A stretch of DNA of 64,000 bases, from assembly GCA_949126835.1 (NCBI GenBank), contig OX421507.1, positions 11,803,011 to 11,867,010 of the forward strand, in the 5' to 3' direction. A program made the position numbers and the translations under genes. The notes under the pieces were generated by a model. The model had not been told where the DNA came from and did no database searches. It was given only the letters and a program-made list of their open reading frames with translations. The DNA is from Anisus vortex. Taxonomy: Eukaryota > Mollusca > Gastropoda > Planorbidae. Shown here piece after piece: positions 1 to 12,400 of this stretch (its first letter is position 1; the number at the start of each line of letters is the position of its first letter).

Positions 1-385
1 AAAAAAGATACAAGGTAGGATATAATCATTTATAATAACATTATTTTTTTAACTTTTGAAATGTATACAATGGTATTGACCTAGCAAGGAGTTCAATGTA
101 CATTTTACAAAGTTGGGGGAGGTACAAGGTGGGAAGGGGGGTAAAAAGCATATAGTGTATATGGTTAAAAGGGTGTGTGTGTGTGTTCGGTGTACCGAGG
201 AAATAGTGAACCGTAGAGAAAGGGGGGAAAGAAGGTTCTTTTTCTGAAGGGTTAGGGTGCCCTATTTTCCCCTAAACTATCGACCAACTAACATTTTATC
301 TAAATCTAAGTATCAATAGTATCAAATTAGATCATTTATTATTTCTTTAAAAAAAAAAAAGAAGCAACTATAAAAAGGAGCATAA
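1..385. other. No gene seen; low-complexity left edge
   Basis: AT-rich sequence with a short GT run near 173-186 and an A-run near 350-361. No supported coding region or recognisable mobile element. Confidence 0.5.
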
Positions 386-896
386 GACGTTCCACCGTTT
401 GTACGACGTTCCACCGTTTGTACGACGTTCTACCGTTTGTACGACGTTCCACCGTTTGTACGACGTTCCACCGTTTGTACGACGTTCCACCGTTTGTACG
501 ACGTTCCACCGTTTGTACGACGTTCCACCGTTTGTACGACGTTCCACCGTTTGTACGACGTTCCACTGTTTGTACGATGTTCCACCGTTTGTAAGACGTT
601 CCACCATTTGTACGAAGTTCCTCCGTTTGTACGACGTTCCACCGTTTGTAAGACGTTCCACCGTTTATAAGACGTTCCACCATTTGCAAGGCGTTCCACC
701 ATTTGTACGACGTTCCACCGTTTGTAAGACGTTCCACCGTTTATAAGACGTTCCACCATTTGCAAGGCGTTCCACCGTTTGTAAGGCGTTCCACCGTTTT
801 GTAAGTCGTGCCACCGTTTGTAAGACGTTCCATCGTTTGTAAGACGTTCCTCCATTTGTAAGACGTTCCTCCATTTTTACGACGTTCCCCCGTTTG
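386..896. repeat. 19-bp minisatellite, about 26 units
   Basis: Tandem units close to gttccaccgtttgtacgac run through the interval. The left third is nearly homogeneous; toward the right the units diverge (gtaagac, gcaaggc, ataagac variants). Because 19 is not a multiple of 3 and the unit lacks stops in most frames, overlapping open frames appear on both strands. They encode only the repeat, so I do not call genes here. Confidence 0.95.
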
Positions 897-1640
897 AAAA
901 AATAATTGTGGGGCAGAAATGGACAATGTTGGGAGAGGAGTGAAGCACGTGCCCACCTTGCCCCAATGCTTGGCTACGCCTATGTTACCCCATAAAGTGT
1001 CAAACATACACTAAAACACAAGTTAATTTCCAATACGTCTGAAAATATAAATACCTTTCATAATTTCATCATTACACTCATAAGGTTTTGAGAATAACAG
1101 GTCTCCTCTAAACAAACATCATTACAACTCATCGATTCTGACAAAACCATCTCCATATCATGACAATAAAAGGTTTGCTATAAAACAAACATATTCAGAA
1201 AAACCACGACACAAACATTAAATTTAGTGTGCTATTAAATGGATGCAGAACAAAGGGGATTAACAAACATGTTGAAAATGATACTACACACTAAAAGACA
1301 GACTACACAGCCAATCGCACACTAATGAGGGAGTACACACATTCTAATGATAAGATCGTTTATCAATATTTTTTTTTGTTCTTCAAATTAAATGTTACTC
1401 AGGTACTCAATAAAATCACGAACCACCACTCTGCAAAAACATTCATTTTAATTTGGACTTAAAAAAATCTTGTCTCGAGAGATACCTGTAATTATTGTGA
1501 TGATGCAAAGGTTATTAAAACTAAATTATAATATGAAAATTCTGGAAACAAAACTTTGATTTCTTAATTTAAAGAGAAATTTAAACAAATACAATGGTTA
1601 GTTCTACTCCGGTACAATCATAGAAAAAAACGCAATAATA
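897..1640. other. No gene seen; AT-rich spacer
   Basis: No coding signal, terminal repeats or tandem structure recognised. Confidence 0.4.
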
Positions 1641-2585
1641 AACAAGAAAACCATAAAAACGAAGTTTTTATTATACTCCCTTTATTTGCAAACTAAGTTT
1701 ACCATCATGTAATTAAATAATTGATAGACTACTGCAATTGAAACGTACAGAAAAAATATCTGTGTCGCAAATCTCAAAAATATCTCCATACTCAGTATGA
1801 ATTGTTCTAAAAATAATCGTAGCGCATAATTATTTTTTTTTCCAGCTTTGCGCCGAAAAAGTATAAAAAGTTTCACAGGCATTTTTAACGCGAAATCAAA
1901 ATATTTCTTATACATTCCTTTTAAGAAATGAATATTGTCATAAGTGTAGTATTATTAGGTCGTTTTAACTGAAAATTTGATAGGATGTATTGTTAGGCGC
2001 CACAAATCTGCTGTCCAAATTTCAGCTTGATCGGACCACGGGAAGTGGTCGAAAAATCGAAGCCAATTTTTGCACCATTGACGATTGCAGACATCGCAAC
2101 TTAAAATAAAGGGAGGAACAAGAAAACCGTAAAAACGAAGTTTTTATTATACTCCCTTTATTTGCAAACTAAGTTTACCATCATGTATTTAAATAATTGA
2201 TTGACTGCTGCAAATGAAACGTACAGAAACAATATCTGTGTCGCAAATCTCAAAAATATCTCCTTACTCCGTATGAATTGTTCTAAAAATAATCGTAGCG
2301 CATAATTTTTTTTTTCTAGCTTTGCGCCGAAAAACTATAAAAAGTTGCACAGGCATTTTTAACGCGAAATTAAAATATTTCTTATACTTTCCTTTTAAGA
2401 AATGAATATTGTCATAAGTGTAGTATTATTAAGTTGTTTGAACTGAAAATTTGATAGGATGTATTGTTAGTCAGGGCAAGTCTGCTGTCCAAATTTCAGC
2501 TCGATCGGACCACGGGAAGTGGTCGAAAAATCGAAGCCAATTTTTGCACCACGATTGCAGACATTGCAACTTAAAATAAAGGTAG
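1641..2585. repeat. 476-bp tandem duplication, two copies
   Basis: The segment starting aacaagaaaacc at 1641 restarts at 2117 and stays highly similar to about 2585, with scattered substitutions and small indels. Each copy contains a hairpin-prone gaccacgggaagtggtc and a stretch around cgaaaaa-tataaaaagtt. That stretch resembles part of the 22-30 kb array units, so the two are probably related. The 77-residue open frame in copy 1 is not conserved in copy 2 and is not called. Confidence 0.9.
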
Positions 2586-3157
2586 TAATAAAAATAATGT
2601 TTGATCATAGACTATAATAAGATGGAACGCTTGCTCTATTTTTAGAGCTTCTATGTACTTTTTTCCGTGCGCAACCAATAAGGCTGTCTTAAATAACTTC
2701 TACGCACCTCATTGTTTCTTAAATGTTTCCGCTGTATAGAACTTTCGATTTAAATTTTTAATTGAGAAAATGGAAGCGATTCAATAAAACGGAAGTACAA
2801 AGGAAACAACGAATCGGGAATTCCGAAAAGCAGTCTTTCGAGTTATCATATAGCATAAATACTAAAGCAAGCCGTCCATTTGTATTATAGTCTATGGTTT
2901 GATCAAGAAGAAAACGCAACAATAAAATGTATGTTTGAGTTAAAGCGCAGTAGGCTACCTACAGTAACTAACAGTTGCTGTGTGGTTTATATGTGCGTTT
3001 GACTTAACGGCTCTGAGGCACATAGTAGATGTAGATCTAGTCTAAGGATTCTTCATTAGTCAATGATCTATGAAGAACCTATAGCAACTGCCGACTTGGC
3101 AGGCTAGCAATAAATGGTTCCAGATTCATTTCAAGGAAATTAGAGAGTGGACATGAA
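2586..3157. other. No gene seen
   Basis: Unique-looking AT-rich sequence without supported features. Confidence 0.4.
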
Positions 3158-3164
3158 TGATTGA

Positions 3165-3216
3165 GATAGATAGAGAGAGACAGAGAGAGGGAGAGAGTCT
3201 GAGAGAGAGTGAGAGA
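3165..3216. repeat. (GA)n-rich microsatellite
   Basis: Interrupted GA dinucleotide tract. The minus-strand open frame across it is low-complexity Leu/Ser and is not called. Confidence 0.85.
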
Positions 3217-3990
3217 GGAGCGTAACTGCGATAGGTAATCACTCCCTACAGTATGAATTGTTTCTTTGTAGGCAGTTAAAGAATGTGAGACTATTCTAGA
3301 GCAGATAAGAGATTTAGACTTTCGGCGTAGGCCTATGGTTAAATGCAATAGAAATTATTTTGAACAGTTTACAAGCCACGTATCCATGTATCAGATGTCA
3401 GGCTTATAATTTGAAGTAGCATCGATACAATATAAAACTAAACAATTATTTAACCGATATTACAAAAGAATCTGATCAGTGTTTGTTTTAAATAACATGA
3501 AATTGAGTATTCGTTATAAGCATTTATAAATAATAAGGCCTGTATATCAACTCTGTATCTGGGAAAGATTTCAGTGCAACTGAATGTAATAAACTACAAA
3601 CTACTATGTTTCTGGGCCTTTATAGTATTTTGATTGTGTTTATGGACAGTGTAGTATTTTGATTATGTTAGGGGTTTGTAAGCTTTTGTAGTATTATCAT
3701 TTATGTAGTATAATGGTGCTATGCATGTTGTGTTCTCAAGTGTCTGTGCTTGTATTAGTCTATGCATGTCTTGGTGGGATTTTTCACTGACGAATATTAC
3801 TTAGCTTCTTTGAATGACGCTTAAGTATACATGTCGTGTTAGATTGTCATTCTTTTTTTGTCGATGCAGTCTGCATTTCATTTCGCAGTCTTACAAATGT
3901 ATAATGATACTGCTAACATTCCTGACTTGTATATATAGAGAGAGACTTATCGAGAACATTTCTGCTAGCTGATATTCCGACACATATATA
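3217..3990. other. No gene seen
   Basis: AT-rich sequence with a few short repeated phrases (tagtattttgatt near 3625 and 3651). No supported feature. Confidence 0.4.
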
Positions 3991-3994
3991 AGCT

Positions 3995-4350
3995 TTATAT
4001 ATATATAGAGAGAGAGAGAGATTGATAGAAACGTATCTAGCTGGATGGATGGATAGATGGATGGAAAGATAGTTGCAGAGATGGATGGATGGATGGATCG
4101 ATAGATGGATAAATAGAAAAATAGATAAATAGATGATAAATAGATAAATAGATAGACACATAGATAAATAGTTAAACTGTTAGATAGATAAATAGATAAA
4201 TAAATAAATAGATAAATAGATAAATAGATAAATAAAAAAATAGATAAATATATAAATATATAAATCGATAAATAGATAAATAGATAAATAGATAAATAGT
4301 TAAATAGATAAATAGATAAATAATTTATTTGCTAAATACATAGATAGATT
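3995..4350. repeat. GATA/GATAAATA-type microsatellite complex
   Basis: Begins with (TA)n and (GA)n, continues as ggat/gata tetramers and then long runs of gataaata units. The unit drifts along the tract, as in compound microsatellites. Confidence 0.95.
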
Positions 4351-4797
4351 GGTAGATGGCTGGATAGACACGGCTGTATGAAAGATAGATTGAAAGCTAA
4401 ATAAATGAGATAAGCCTATATATATATGTGTGTGTTTAGCTATAAAGATAGATAGGTATATAACTAGACAGATACTTAAAAGACATATAAATCAAACATC
4501 TTTAATTACTTACGTTTATACAAGCATACAATAAAACTCCATTATGTTCAAATCCCATTAAAAAAAACAAATTTTCATTTATATCCAGTTCTACGCTCAC
4601 TACCAATAGAAAGATCTACTAAATGAAATAACAAAAGGGGAGAAAACTGAACAATGAATCAGATCCCAAGGAAGTTCCGAGATTGTAGCGGGTCTGACGT
4701 CGACTGGGCGAGATGACGTTGCTGGGTCATCGCATGGGTTTAAAAATAAAATAAAATAAAAAGCAGCCTCGCTACCACGCAAAGCTCGCTACGTTAC
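4351..4797. other. No gene seen; GATA-rich fringe
   Basis: Degenerate continuation of the GATA tract to about 4480, then AT-rich sequence and a more GC-rich stretch at 4670-4800 with no recognised gene. Confidence 0.4.
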
Positions 4798-4862
4798 AGG
4801 TCTGTGTGTGTGTGAGTGTGCGTGTGAGTGTGTGTGTGTGTGCATGAGCGGGTGCGAGAGAG
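4798..4862. repeat. (GT)n microsatellite
   Basis: Interrupted GT dinucleotide run. Confidence 0.85.
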
Positions 4863-5182
4863 GGACTCGGTGCGCGTGCTTTGTTCTCTCCTCTTTAAAA
4901 GATTTGTGGTGTTGATAAACAAGTGTAGAGATATTCTGAGGCTGGCCAGATGGGGCGTGCGTTGTTCTTAATAGGTTGATAGCGGCCGTTGGAATAAAAG
5001 CAACACACAGAAAAGGTCAAGTGACTGATTTAAATGTTTACGATACTGGTCAGTCAATATGTTGCTACCTGATACTTGGCGCAATACGTGAAGGAGGCAC
5101 AGTGACGTAACTGGGATAAATGATAAATGGCGCATATTGAGAATGTTAGTTTTGATTTATTAGTTAGCTAAGGTTAAGAATG

Positions 5183-5445
5183 AGGGCGCGGTTGCCGAGT
5201 GGTAGCGCGTTCGACTGGCGTACCGAATGTCCTAGTTTCGAATCCTGGTGAATGATTCGTTCTCGGGTCTGGAGGATGTCACTGGGTCTAACTCTAACCA
5301 TCTCTGATGGGGTACCTGACTTTAGTTGGGGTAAAGTGAAGGCGGTTGCGCATTGTCCTGGCCACACAATCTCCTAATATGCATGGCCAAAGAAACTGGT
5401 GAACGACCTATGGATACATTTAGTCAGACGAGATACTATGGTTAA
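5183..5445 (+). mobile_element. tRNA-derived SINE
   Basis: A tRNA-like head has an A-box-like gagtggtagcgcg near 5197 and a B-box-like gtttcgaatcc near 5235. The body carries the family-specific phrases acctgactttagttgggg and tggccacaca. The same body recurs at 16.2/17.9, 33.3, 45.1, 58.9 and 61.0 kb, which is the main support for a dispersed SINE. A diverged tail ends near 5445. It is not called a tRNA gene because the sequence after the B box does not close a cloverleaf. Confidence 0.85.
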
Positions 5446-6044
5446 AGAGATTGTCCTTTTGGCGCCAATCCATAATATGGCGCCTGGCACGGTAGTCCTC
5501 CCCGCCCCCTGCTACTTACACTAGAGGGAATCTCCAGTTACTAAATTTAAACACAGTACTTGTTGATTCAGAAATCTTTGTCAATATTTATATTATTTTT
5601 ATTTTTTTTAATTTAGTTTTACTGACATTGTTTCTTCTAAGTGATTTCTTGAGGGTTTTTATCTCAATCCCCTGCAGTTGAGTGTTATGTTGAATGCTCA
5701 TCACCCTGTGGGTGGCATTATGCAATCTGGTTTACATTAAGAAATGATATCTATGGATTGAGTTGCCATCCACATGTAAATATGTTTGTCTGATACTGAT
5801 TGCAAGAAACTCTGCAGACTGGTGAATAGTTAAAGAAGAATGAACAAAGAACAACAACAACAAATAAATAAAAGAAAGTTTCATTCTCATCTATTCTTGA
5901 CTTCTTATTCATTATAATTTTGTTCTCGATTTATCCACAATTTGTTCTATATGGCATGCGAAGCAGCGTTGGCACGTTTCTAAAGCCACGGCATGCAACA
6001 TTACAAGTGGATATATATTGCCAATACTAACCACCATCAGAAAA
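5446..6044. other. No gene seen
   Basis: AT-rich. A small inverted repeat lies around 5462-5485 (ggcgcc near both ends of about 24 bp). Otherwise nothing recognised. Confidence 0.4.
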
Positions 6045-6152
6045 TTCGGGGCCACCCTTTTGGAGCAAATGTATAACCTTTACTTAGATTCAAACCGGGA
6101 CCTTTGGTTCAAAAGCCGAGCGCGCTACCGCTTGTGTCATCTTTTCCGACTC
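6045..6152 (-). mobile_element. Possible tRNA-derived SINE fragment, second family
   Basis: Read on the minus strand, an A-box-like agcggtagcgcgctcggc is followed by a B-box-like ggtttgaatct with the phrase accaaaggtcccgg between them. A similar phrase occurs at 48.33 kb, suggesting a dispersed tRNA-headed family distinct from the main SINE. No body or tail could be delimited. Confidence 0.4.
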
Positions 6153-6392
6153 TTCTAATATTAGACCGAGTCTTTAACCTGTGTTTTAGAGGATCATGTT
6201 CAGACTGACATCAACGAGAAAACTGGAGGACATGTAAATAATTGGAACAAATAAGTTGACCTCATTCTTAGAAAGACATACATAGCGGATGGAGCATCAA
6301 TACTAAACAGCAAATTTCGTTTTGTTTTTGGTTTTAATTGTGCGGTTCGTGAAACAGTTCTAAAAGCTTCAATCATTGGTCATTAACTAGAG

Positions 6393-6602
6393 CAGGGGTC
6401 GGCAGCCTTTTGATTAGAGTGTGCCAAAGAAGGATTTCTAATTCATTCGGCGTGCCAAAAACTTGACAAGTCATTTTGCCCTAGTAATCAATTTCTGGTA
6501 GAAGAGACTGTGAATTGCCCTTCTTTGAAGGTCTGCCGCGTGCCATTGAAAATAGCTCTGCGTGCCAAGTCTGGTACGCGTTGCGTAGGTTGCCGATCCC
6601 TG
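6393..6602. mobile_element. hAT-type MITE, 210 bp
   Basis: Starts caggggtcggcagcctttt and ends ggttgccgatccctg, an imperfect terminal inverted repeat. The 8-bp sequence aactagag lies immediately before (6385-6392) and after (6603-6610), the size expected for a hAT target duplication. The interior is an internally deleted version of the larger element that follows: the subterminal phrases gtgtgccaaa and gcgtgcca are shared. No coding capacity. Confidence 0.88.
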
Positions 6603-6610
6603 AACTAGAG

Positions 6611-8330
6611 CATGCGTCGGCAACCTTTTGCTAACAGTGTGCCAAACTAGGATTTCTAAATCATTCAGCTTGCCAAAAGCCTAAAATGAATCGTTACAAA
6701 GTTTTAGTGATTCATCACCTTTATTTGCATTGATATCAAATTCAATATTAAAATTTTATAATTAAATATGCACATTAAAAAAGTATGGTAATTATTGTCT
6801 TAAAATTTTCATTTGTAGTTAAGCAAGTCATATATAGGATCTAACACCTGCTATTATTAATTATATTTTGATCTCAGTTTACCAGAGATCTTCTTTATTT
6901 TTTTATATATATTTTTTTTAAAGCCTTTATTGTAAAGGCTGTTCAAAAATATAAACAAACGGGACATTGTAAACTTTTAGATAATATATAGTGATTATTG
7001 TTAAGTGGAGTAGATACAAACTGGGTAGTTAATGTATTGTTTAAAAATATACATATAAAGTCTTTGATCATATAATATTTATATAATTTTTAAATACTTT
7101 TTACAGCTTGATCATTTCAAAGTTATAAATTGTAAGCCATTCAAAGAAAAAACAGAAACATTAGAAATATTAGCTCAAATAAAACGGGTTAATTATCTCC
7201 CTTTAATTAAAAAAACTGTCCACATTTGATTCAATAGTGATGCCAACAAAGTTATGTTTTGTAATATAACAAATATTACTGACTAATCATTATTTCTTTT
7301 TATCATCCAACATTTTGGTATTCATTACAAGATTGATTTATAAGCGAATAAAAAAAAATTATGTTAAACAGTTGTGAATAAACATTTCCTGCAGTAATTG
7401 TTCGTCCATTTAAGGAGTTTATAATTTAAACATTAATAATTACAGAAATTACATATTAGAGCTATTAAATAAGTCTCTTATGTTTATTAAATTAATAATA
7501 AAAAATAAATTTGTTTTAGAATTAGTTATAATTATGTTTAATTAAAAAAGATGAGCATAAATACTATATTAAATGTAATTGTAAATAGTCTGCATCAATT
7601 AATGAGTGGTCAATTGTAAGTGACCTCCTTGTATGCTTAAAACAGCTTTCATGTGTGATAAAATCTGTTCACAAGAGTAAGTTGAACCAAAAGCTGAAAG
7701 TAAAACAGCGAATGCCTAGCAGTTGAGAAAAGCAGGTGACTTTACTAGGCAGCTTTCTTCCATATTTTTTCCGCAAATGGGCACATTTGGATGGTCATAT
7801 TTTAAATTTTTAAAATTCAAACTGCTGCATATTAAAATCGCCACTATCCCTTTACTTAAAAAAAATATCTTGGCCTACATTTAAAAAGGTTGTAATAATA
7901 TTAAACCAAATAGGCTTGATGTGGTATGAAAAATAATGAGTCCATACATTTGAAAGTCTTGCCTTTGATTAGAAAACACCGCTTTGAGTGCTTCGATGTA
8001 CTTCTGAAAAGCCCAACTTTCTATCTAAATATATGCCTTAAAATAGGGATGTGCAACAGTTAAATGTTTTGAAATGGATTTCACGGCAAGATATGTCCAG
8101 TTTCAATGCAATTCCGTTCCAGTAGTCCTTGTAAATGCAAGTTCAACTCACTGAAATGTGTCGCTATGTCATTCAGAAAAATCGGCTTCAACGGTTAGTT
8201 TTCCTAATTTAGAACCGGAAAATGTTGTTTTTCTATCAATAAAATTCACCTCTTGGAGGTCTTTCGCGTGCTATTGAAAATCGCCCTGCGTGCCGAATTT
8301 GGCACGCGAGCCTTAGGTTGCCGACCCCTG
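6611..8330. mobile_element. hAT-family transposon, 1720 bp, decayed
   Basis: Left end catgcgtcggcaacctttt and right end ggttgccgacccctg form terminal inverted repeats, the first few left-end bases being diverged. The flanking 8-bp duplication aactagag is at 6603-6610 and 8331-8338. The left copy is shared with the adjacent 210-bp MITE. A minus-strand transposase C-terminal remnant lies at about 7610-7800. Related copies are at 13.3-15.1 and 63.4 kb. Confidence 0.88.
7610..7800 (-). pseudogene. hAT transposase C-terminal remnant
   Basis: Minus-strand translation contains FGSTYSCEQILSHMKA, which fits the (F)GSTYxCEQxFSxMK signature of the hAT C-terminal dimerisation region in ZBED5-like transposases. 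It is short and has no uninterrupted frame of useful length, so the copy is non-functional. The equivalent region of the element at 13.3-15.1 kb is better preserved. Family assignment rests on this motif, the terminal repeats and the 8-bp target duplication. Confidence 0.6.
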
Positions 8331-8338
8331 AACTAGAG

Positions 8339-9149
8339 TACACACCAAAAATACAAGCACCGATCTCACACATAATAAATATTTTTGATTAATTTACTGC
8401 GAGCGTAGCCCGGAGCTTCATTTTGGGTAGGATGGAGCAAGATACTCCCGGAGCTAGAGTTTAACTAGAGCTAGTTAATTTCTTAATTCTTTGAGCTTGA
8501 GCTTGCACAAGTAAAAAAAATACAAATATTTATTGATGGTCCACTTTATTTTTAAAACATGATTCCATGTATACACTTTTTGACTGATTCCAGAAATATA
8601 GTCATCTTTTAGCTTATTTTCTTAAGTAGATTTTTTTCTAAATAAAAATGACAGATTTATTGTTGTCGACCCAAATGGCCTTTTATACACTTTTATCCAG
8701 GTTGTCATGACAAGGAGTCATAAAGTATTCAACGCTGTTTGGGCGGCACATATATAAACAATGTTGCAGGTGGAGGACTTCATCTATCATGATAGTTAGT
8801 TGTGACAAGCTTTAGGACAAAGGAACATTCGTACTACGAGCGTTCGTTAAATTATCTAATTTATTATCGTTTGTGAGTTTTCCAATAGCCCAATTCTGTT
8901 CATCTTGAAGTAGAAATTCATGGCGTTTAATTGTTGCCCTTTGTTAGCGATTTTGGATATTTCAATGCTGCCAAAATGTAATATTACGGAAATATTCGGG
9001 ACCAATACAATTTTCTTATTTCATTTGCAAGAACAAACACGTGATAATTGTCTTTTAAACTTAGTGAAATTTAGACCTGGGGAACTAACAATTTAATATC
9101 ATATAAGAGATATAACACTAAAACAATGGTTAAGCGTAGTGTACAATAA
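8339..9149. other. No gene seen
   Basis: AT-rich sequence with no supported coding region or terminal repeats. Confidence 0.4.
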
Positions 9150-9332
9150 TTTTTTCAAGAACCACCCAGTGCCTGGATGTCTGCACCTATAGTATAGGAT
9201 TTGTGTTACCGAGTGACATTGGAGGTAAACGGGCGAGCCACCACGATAATGATCCTAGGGGAACAGCAGTGAACAATCGCTTGCTGCGGAAACCTTCGGC
9301 GTGTCGTGGAGAGCCCGGACAGAGCTTTGGAG
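9150..9332 (+). repeat. Dispersed repeat 'D', partial copy
   Basis: Shares ordered blocks with the copy at 62.69-63.06 kb: agtgcctggatg, gggcgagccaccacga-aatgatcc, a g-gggaa-tc-gcagt block and gtgtcgtggxxxg-gcccggaca. Only the right part of the repeat is present here. It ends close to a C-run at 9337-9349. Class unknown. Confidence 0.6.
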
Positions 9333-9409
9333 TGCCCCCCCCCCCCCCACCCAGAGCTCAACCCTAACGTTACACCCTGAACTACAGAGCCCTGCGGGCT
9401 CGTCCTGTT

Positions 9410-12400
9410 TTTTTTTTTTTTACCTTATAACTCTGTATAGAAGGAGCAACTGTAAATGAGTAGCAAGTGCATTTCGCCTCCAGGTGTGATTGATAAAATT
9501 AATTATCAACAAACATTTGTGCCTGTCTTTCAGCTTTTTGAAACGAAAGAAAATCAGCCCATCGGCAAGTTCCCTCTCAGTGAAGAGAACTGCCAAGTCT
9601 GTCAATCTTGTCTGTCAAATGTAGCACTTGGTGAGCTTCAGCTTTGAGAAAGAGCCTAAATGCTATTAGCCCGGGAAAGGAAGATTCGCAGCAAGATCAC
9701 AATACTAGGCGGCTCAATTCCTAAGGTCTCTCTGTATGAGCTATACCTTTTTCTGGAGAAGGTCTCAAGGCTGTAAGCTTGACAGAAGTTTGTTGCAGAT
9801 CCAGCATTTTATTTGAAGCTACGTCTAAGGATCATTGATTACTTAATAAGCAAGCCTAGCATTTCGTCGTGTGTTGCGCCTGCAGGCAGCAATGTATGTT
9901 GTGTTTAGTTGCTAATTCTGAACTTCTTAATTGTTTTAAAATGAATCAAAACTTTCTGCGTTACATTGGAAAAATATGCTTGAAGCGCCATACCCGTGTT
10001 GATACCAAAGTTTTTAAAATTATTCGTTGTCTCGGCGTTGGGCGTCGACCACCAACGAAACGCGGGACCAGAGCTGGGCGTCTACATCGCATTTGGTATG
10101 GCCTGTCTAACAAACCTCTCGTCGCTGCGCCTGTTGTGGGTGTGTTCGATTCTTTTCAATCTGCGCCCACTACATTCGCACATCCCCACAAAGCTACAAA
10201 CCAGAAACTGGGCGTTTGTCTGCTGAATTCTCAATCGGTCAACCCTGTCGGGAAGGCTGACGTAATTTCCGACTACATCGTTGAGAATAATATTGACATA
10301 CTATTTATCACAGAGACATGGCTACGGCCCGGGGATGACCACAAGATTCAAGAACTTACTCCGGTTGGTTACCTTACTGCTTCCTTTCCCCGCCCGGCTG
10401 GTGCGGGTGGAGGTATTGCAGTTATATACAAACGACACCTGCATGCTGCCTCTTCTTTCTCCGACACCCTCCCCTTTCCCCACACCACCTTCGAGGCCGT
10501 GGAAATGACAGTGTCCACTACCACCACCGTAACCTTCCTTTGTATATATCGCCCTCCCCCGAATGCCAGGAACAGGCTAAGTGAAGCAACTTTTTTCGAC
10601 GAGTTCGCACTGGCACTCGACAATTACAATGTGACCTCACATAGTGCTATCGTTCTGGGCGACTTCAATATTCACTGGGACTGCCCCTCTAATGCCAACA
10701 CCAAGCGGGCCCGTGCGCTACTGGACAGCTACAGTCTCGACCAGGTCGTCCCATTCCCAACCCACGACCACGGGCACATTCTGGACTGGATCGTCACCAG
10801 ACCATCTGACAACCTGGTCTCCTGCCTCGTCGCCTGCGACCAACTGGTGTCTGACCACTCTGCTGTCAGCTTCATCGTCAACATCACCAGGCCGGCCAGG
10901 AAGCGCAAGATGGTCACTCGCCGCAAGCTGCGAGCTATAGACACTGTTGCCTTCGGTGCGGAGGCTGCATCGCTTCTCGCTCTGCGTGACCCCTCTTCAG
11001 ACCCGGCCCCCTTCTTGAACTTGACTCTACGTCAACTTCTTGACAGGCACGCCCCGCCATCTTTGTGTGCCGTCTCGGAGCGACCGCCAGCTCCTTGGTT
11101 TTCTGATGACGTCAAATCTGCCAAGCAAGAACGACGACGCGCGGAGCGAGCGTGGCGCCTCTCTGGCCTCGAGGTCCACCGCCAGATCTTCAGGGAAAAG
11201 CGACTACTCGTCAAAGAAGCCATCACTGCTGCCAAGGTCCTGCATTTCCACGACCGCATCAAGCATGCCTCGTCGCCCGGGGAGCTTCACTTAATCTTGT
11301 CCTCCCTTCTTGGCTCTTCTACCTCAACGCCCCTCCCCACCACCCGCCCACTCAACGACCTCCCTGATCACTTCTCACAGTACTTTCAGCAAAAGATTGC
11401 GACTCTGCGCTGTTCCCTGGATCAGGATGTCTACAGCCCATCTCCACCCTCTCCTACTTTCTCGGGCTCCCCGCTCACCTGCTTCCTTCCTGTAACCATT
11501 GACCTTGTCAAGCGCATCATCACAAGGACCCCCATCAAGACCTGTGAGCTTGACCCTATGCCCGGCTTCCTGTTTGCCAAGTGCTTGGACAGGCTTCTGC
11601 CGTTCATCACAGATATTATTAACACCTCTCTATCCACGGGCGTGGTCCCGGACTGCTTCAAATCCGCAATTGTCCGCCCTCTCTTAAAGAAGCCCGGACT
11701 CGATGTAAATGAGTGCAAGAACTACCGCCCAGTATCCAACCTACCCTTCCTTTCCAAGATCCTGGAGCGTGTTGTCCTTGAGCAGTTAAATGCCCATCTG
11801 TCTCTACATTCGCTGATGCCCGCGCACCAGTCTGCGTATCGCCACCATCACAGCACTGAGACAGCGCTTCTGCGGATCACCACTGACCTCCTAAACGCCT
11901 CTGACAGAGGTCTCGTCTCTGCCCTGGTGCAGCTTGATTTGTCTGCTGCCTTCGATACGATTGACCACCACCGACTAATTGATCGCCTCAGGTCTACATT
12001 TGGCATTCAAGACATCGCCCTCTATTGGTTCATTAACTATCTTCAGAATCGCTCCCAGACCGTTATGATTGAGTCCATATTCTCCCAGCCTGTTCACGTC
12101 TGCTATGGTGTGCCGCAGGGGTCTGTCCTTGGTCCACTTCTTTTCACCCTTTACACTCAACCCCTATCCTTTGTCATCGAACGCCACAACCTCAAATATC
12201 ATTCTTTCGCCGATGACACCCAGCTGTATAACAGTGCAGAGCCTGAGGACTTCGACAGGCTCCTTGCTTCCATCTCCATCTGTTTCCTGGACATCCAGAG
12301 CTGGATGACGGAAAACAAGTTGAAGCTTAACAGTGAGAAGACTGAAGCTCTTATCGTCGGTACGAGACAGAGGGTCGTGTCCCTCACTGCGTCCGATCTT

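Noticed and set aside
386..896. Several overlapping open frames of 69-141 residues on both strands
   Set aside because: All are translations of the 19-bp minisatellite; frames overlap on both strands and there is no non-repeat domain.
5183..5260. Possible tRNA genes at the SINE heads (5.2, 16.2, 45.1 and 61.0 kb)
   Set aside because: A- and B-box-like parts are present, but no complete cloverleaf with acceptor stem is visible, and each is followed by the shared SINE body.
9456..9647. 63-residue plus-strand frame upstream of the LINE ORF2, considered as ORF1
   Set aside because: Too short and without zinc-knuckle, esterase or RRM-like features expected of a LINE ORF1.
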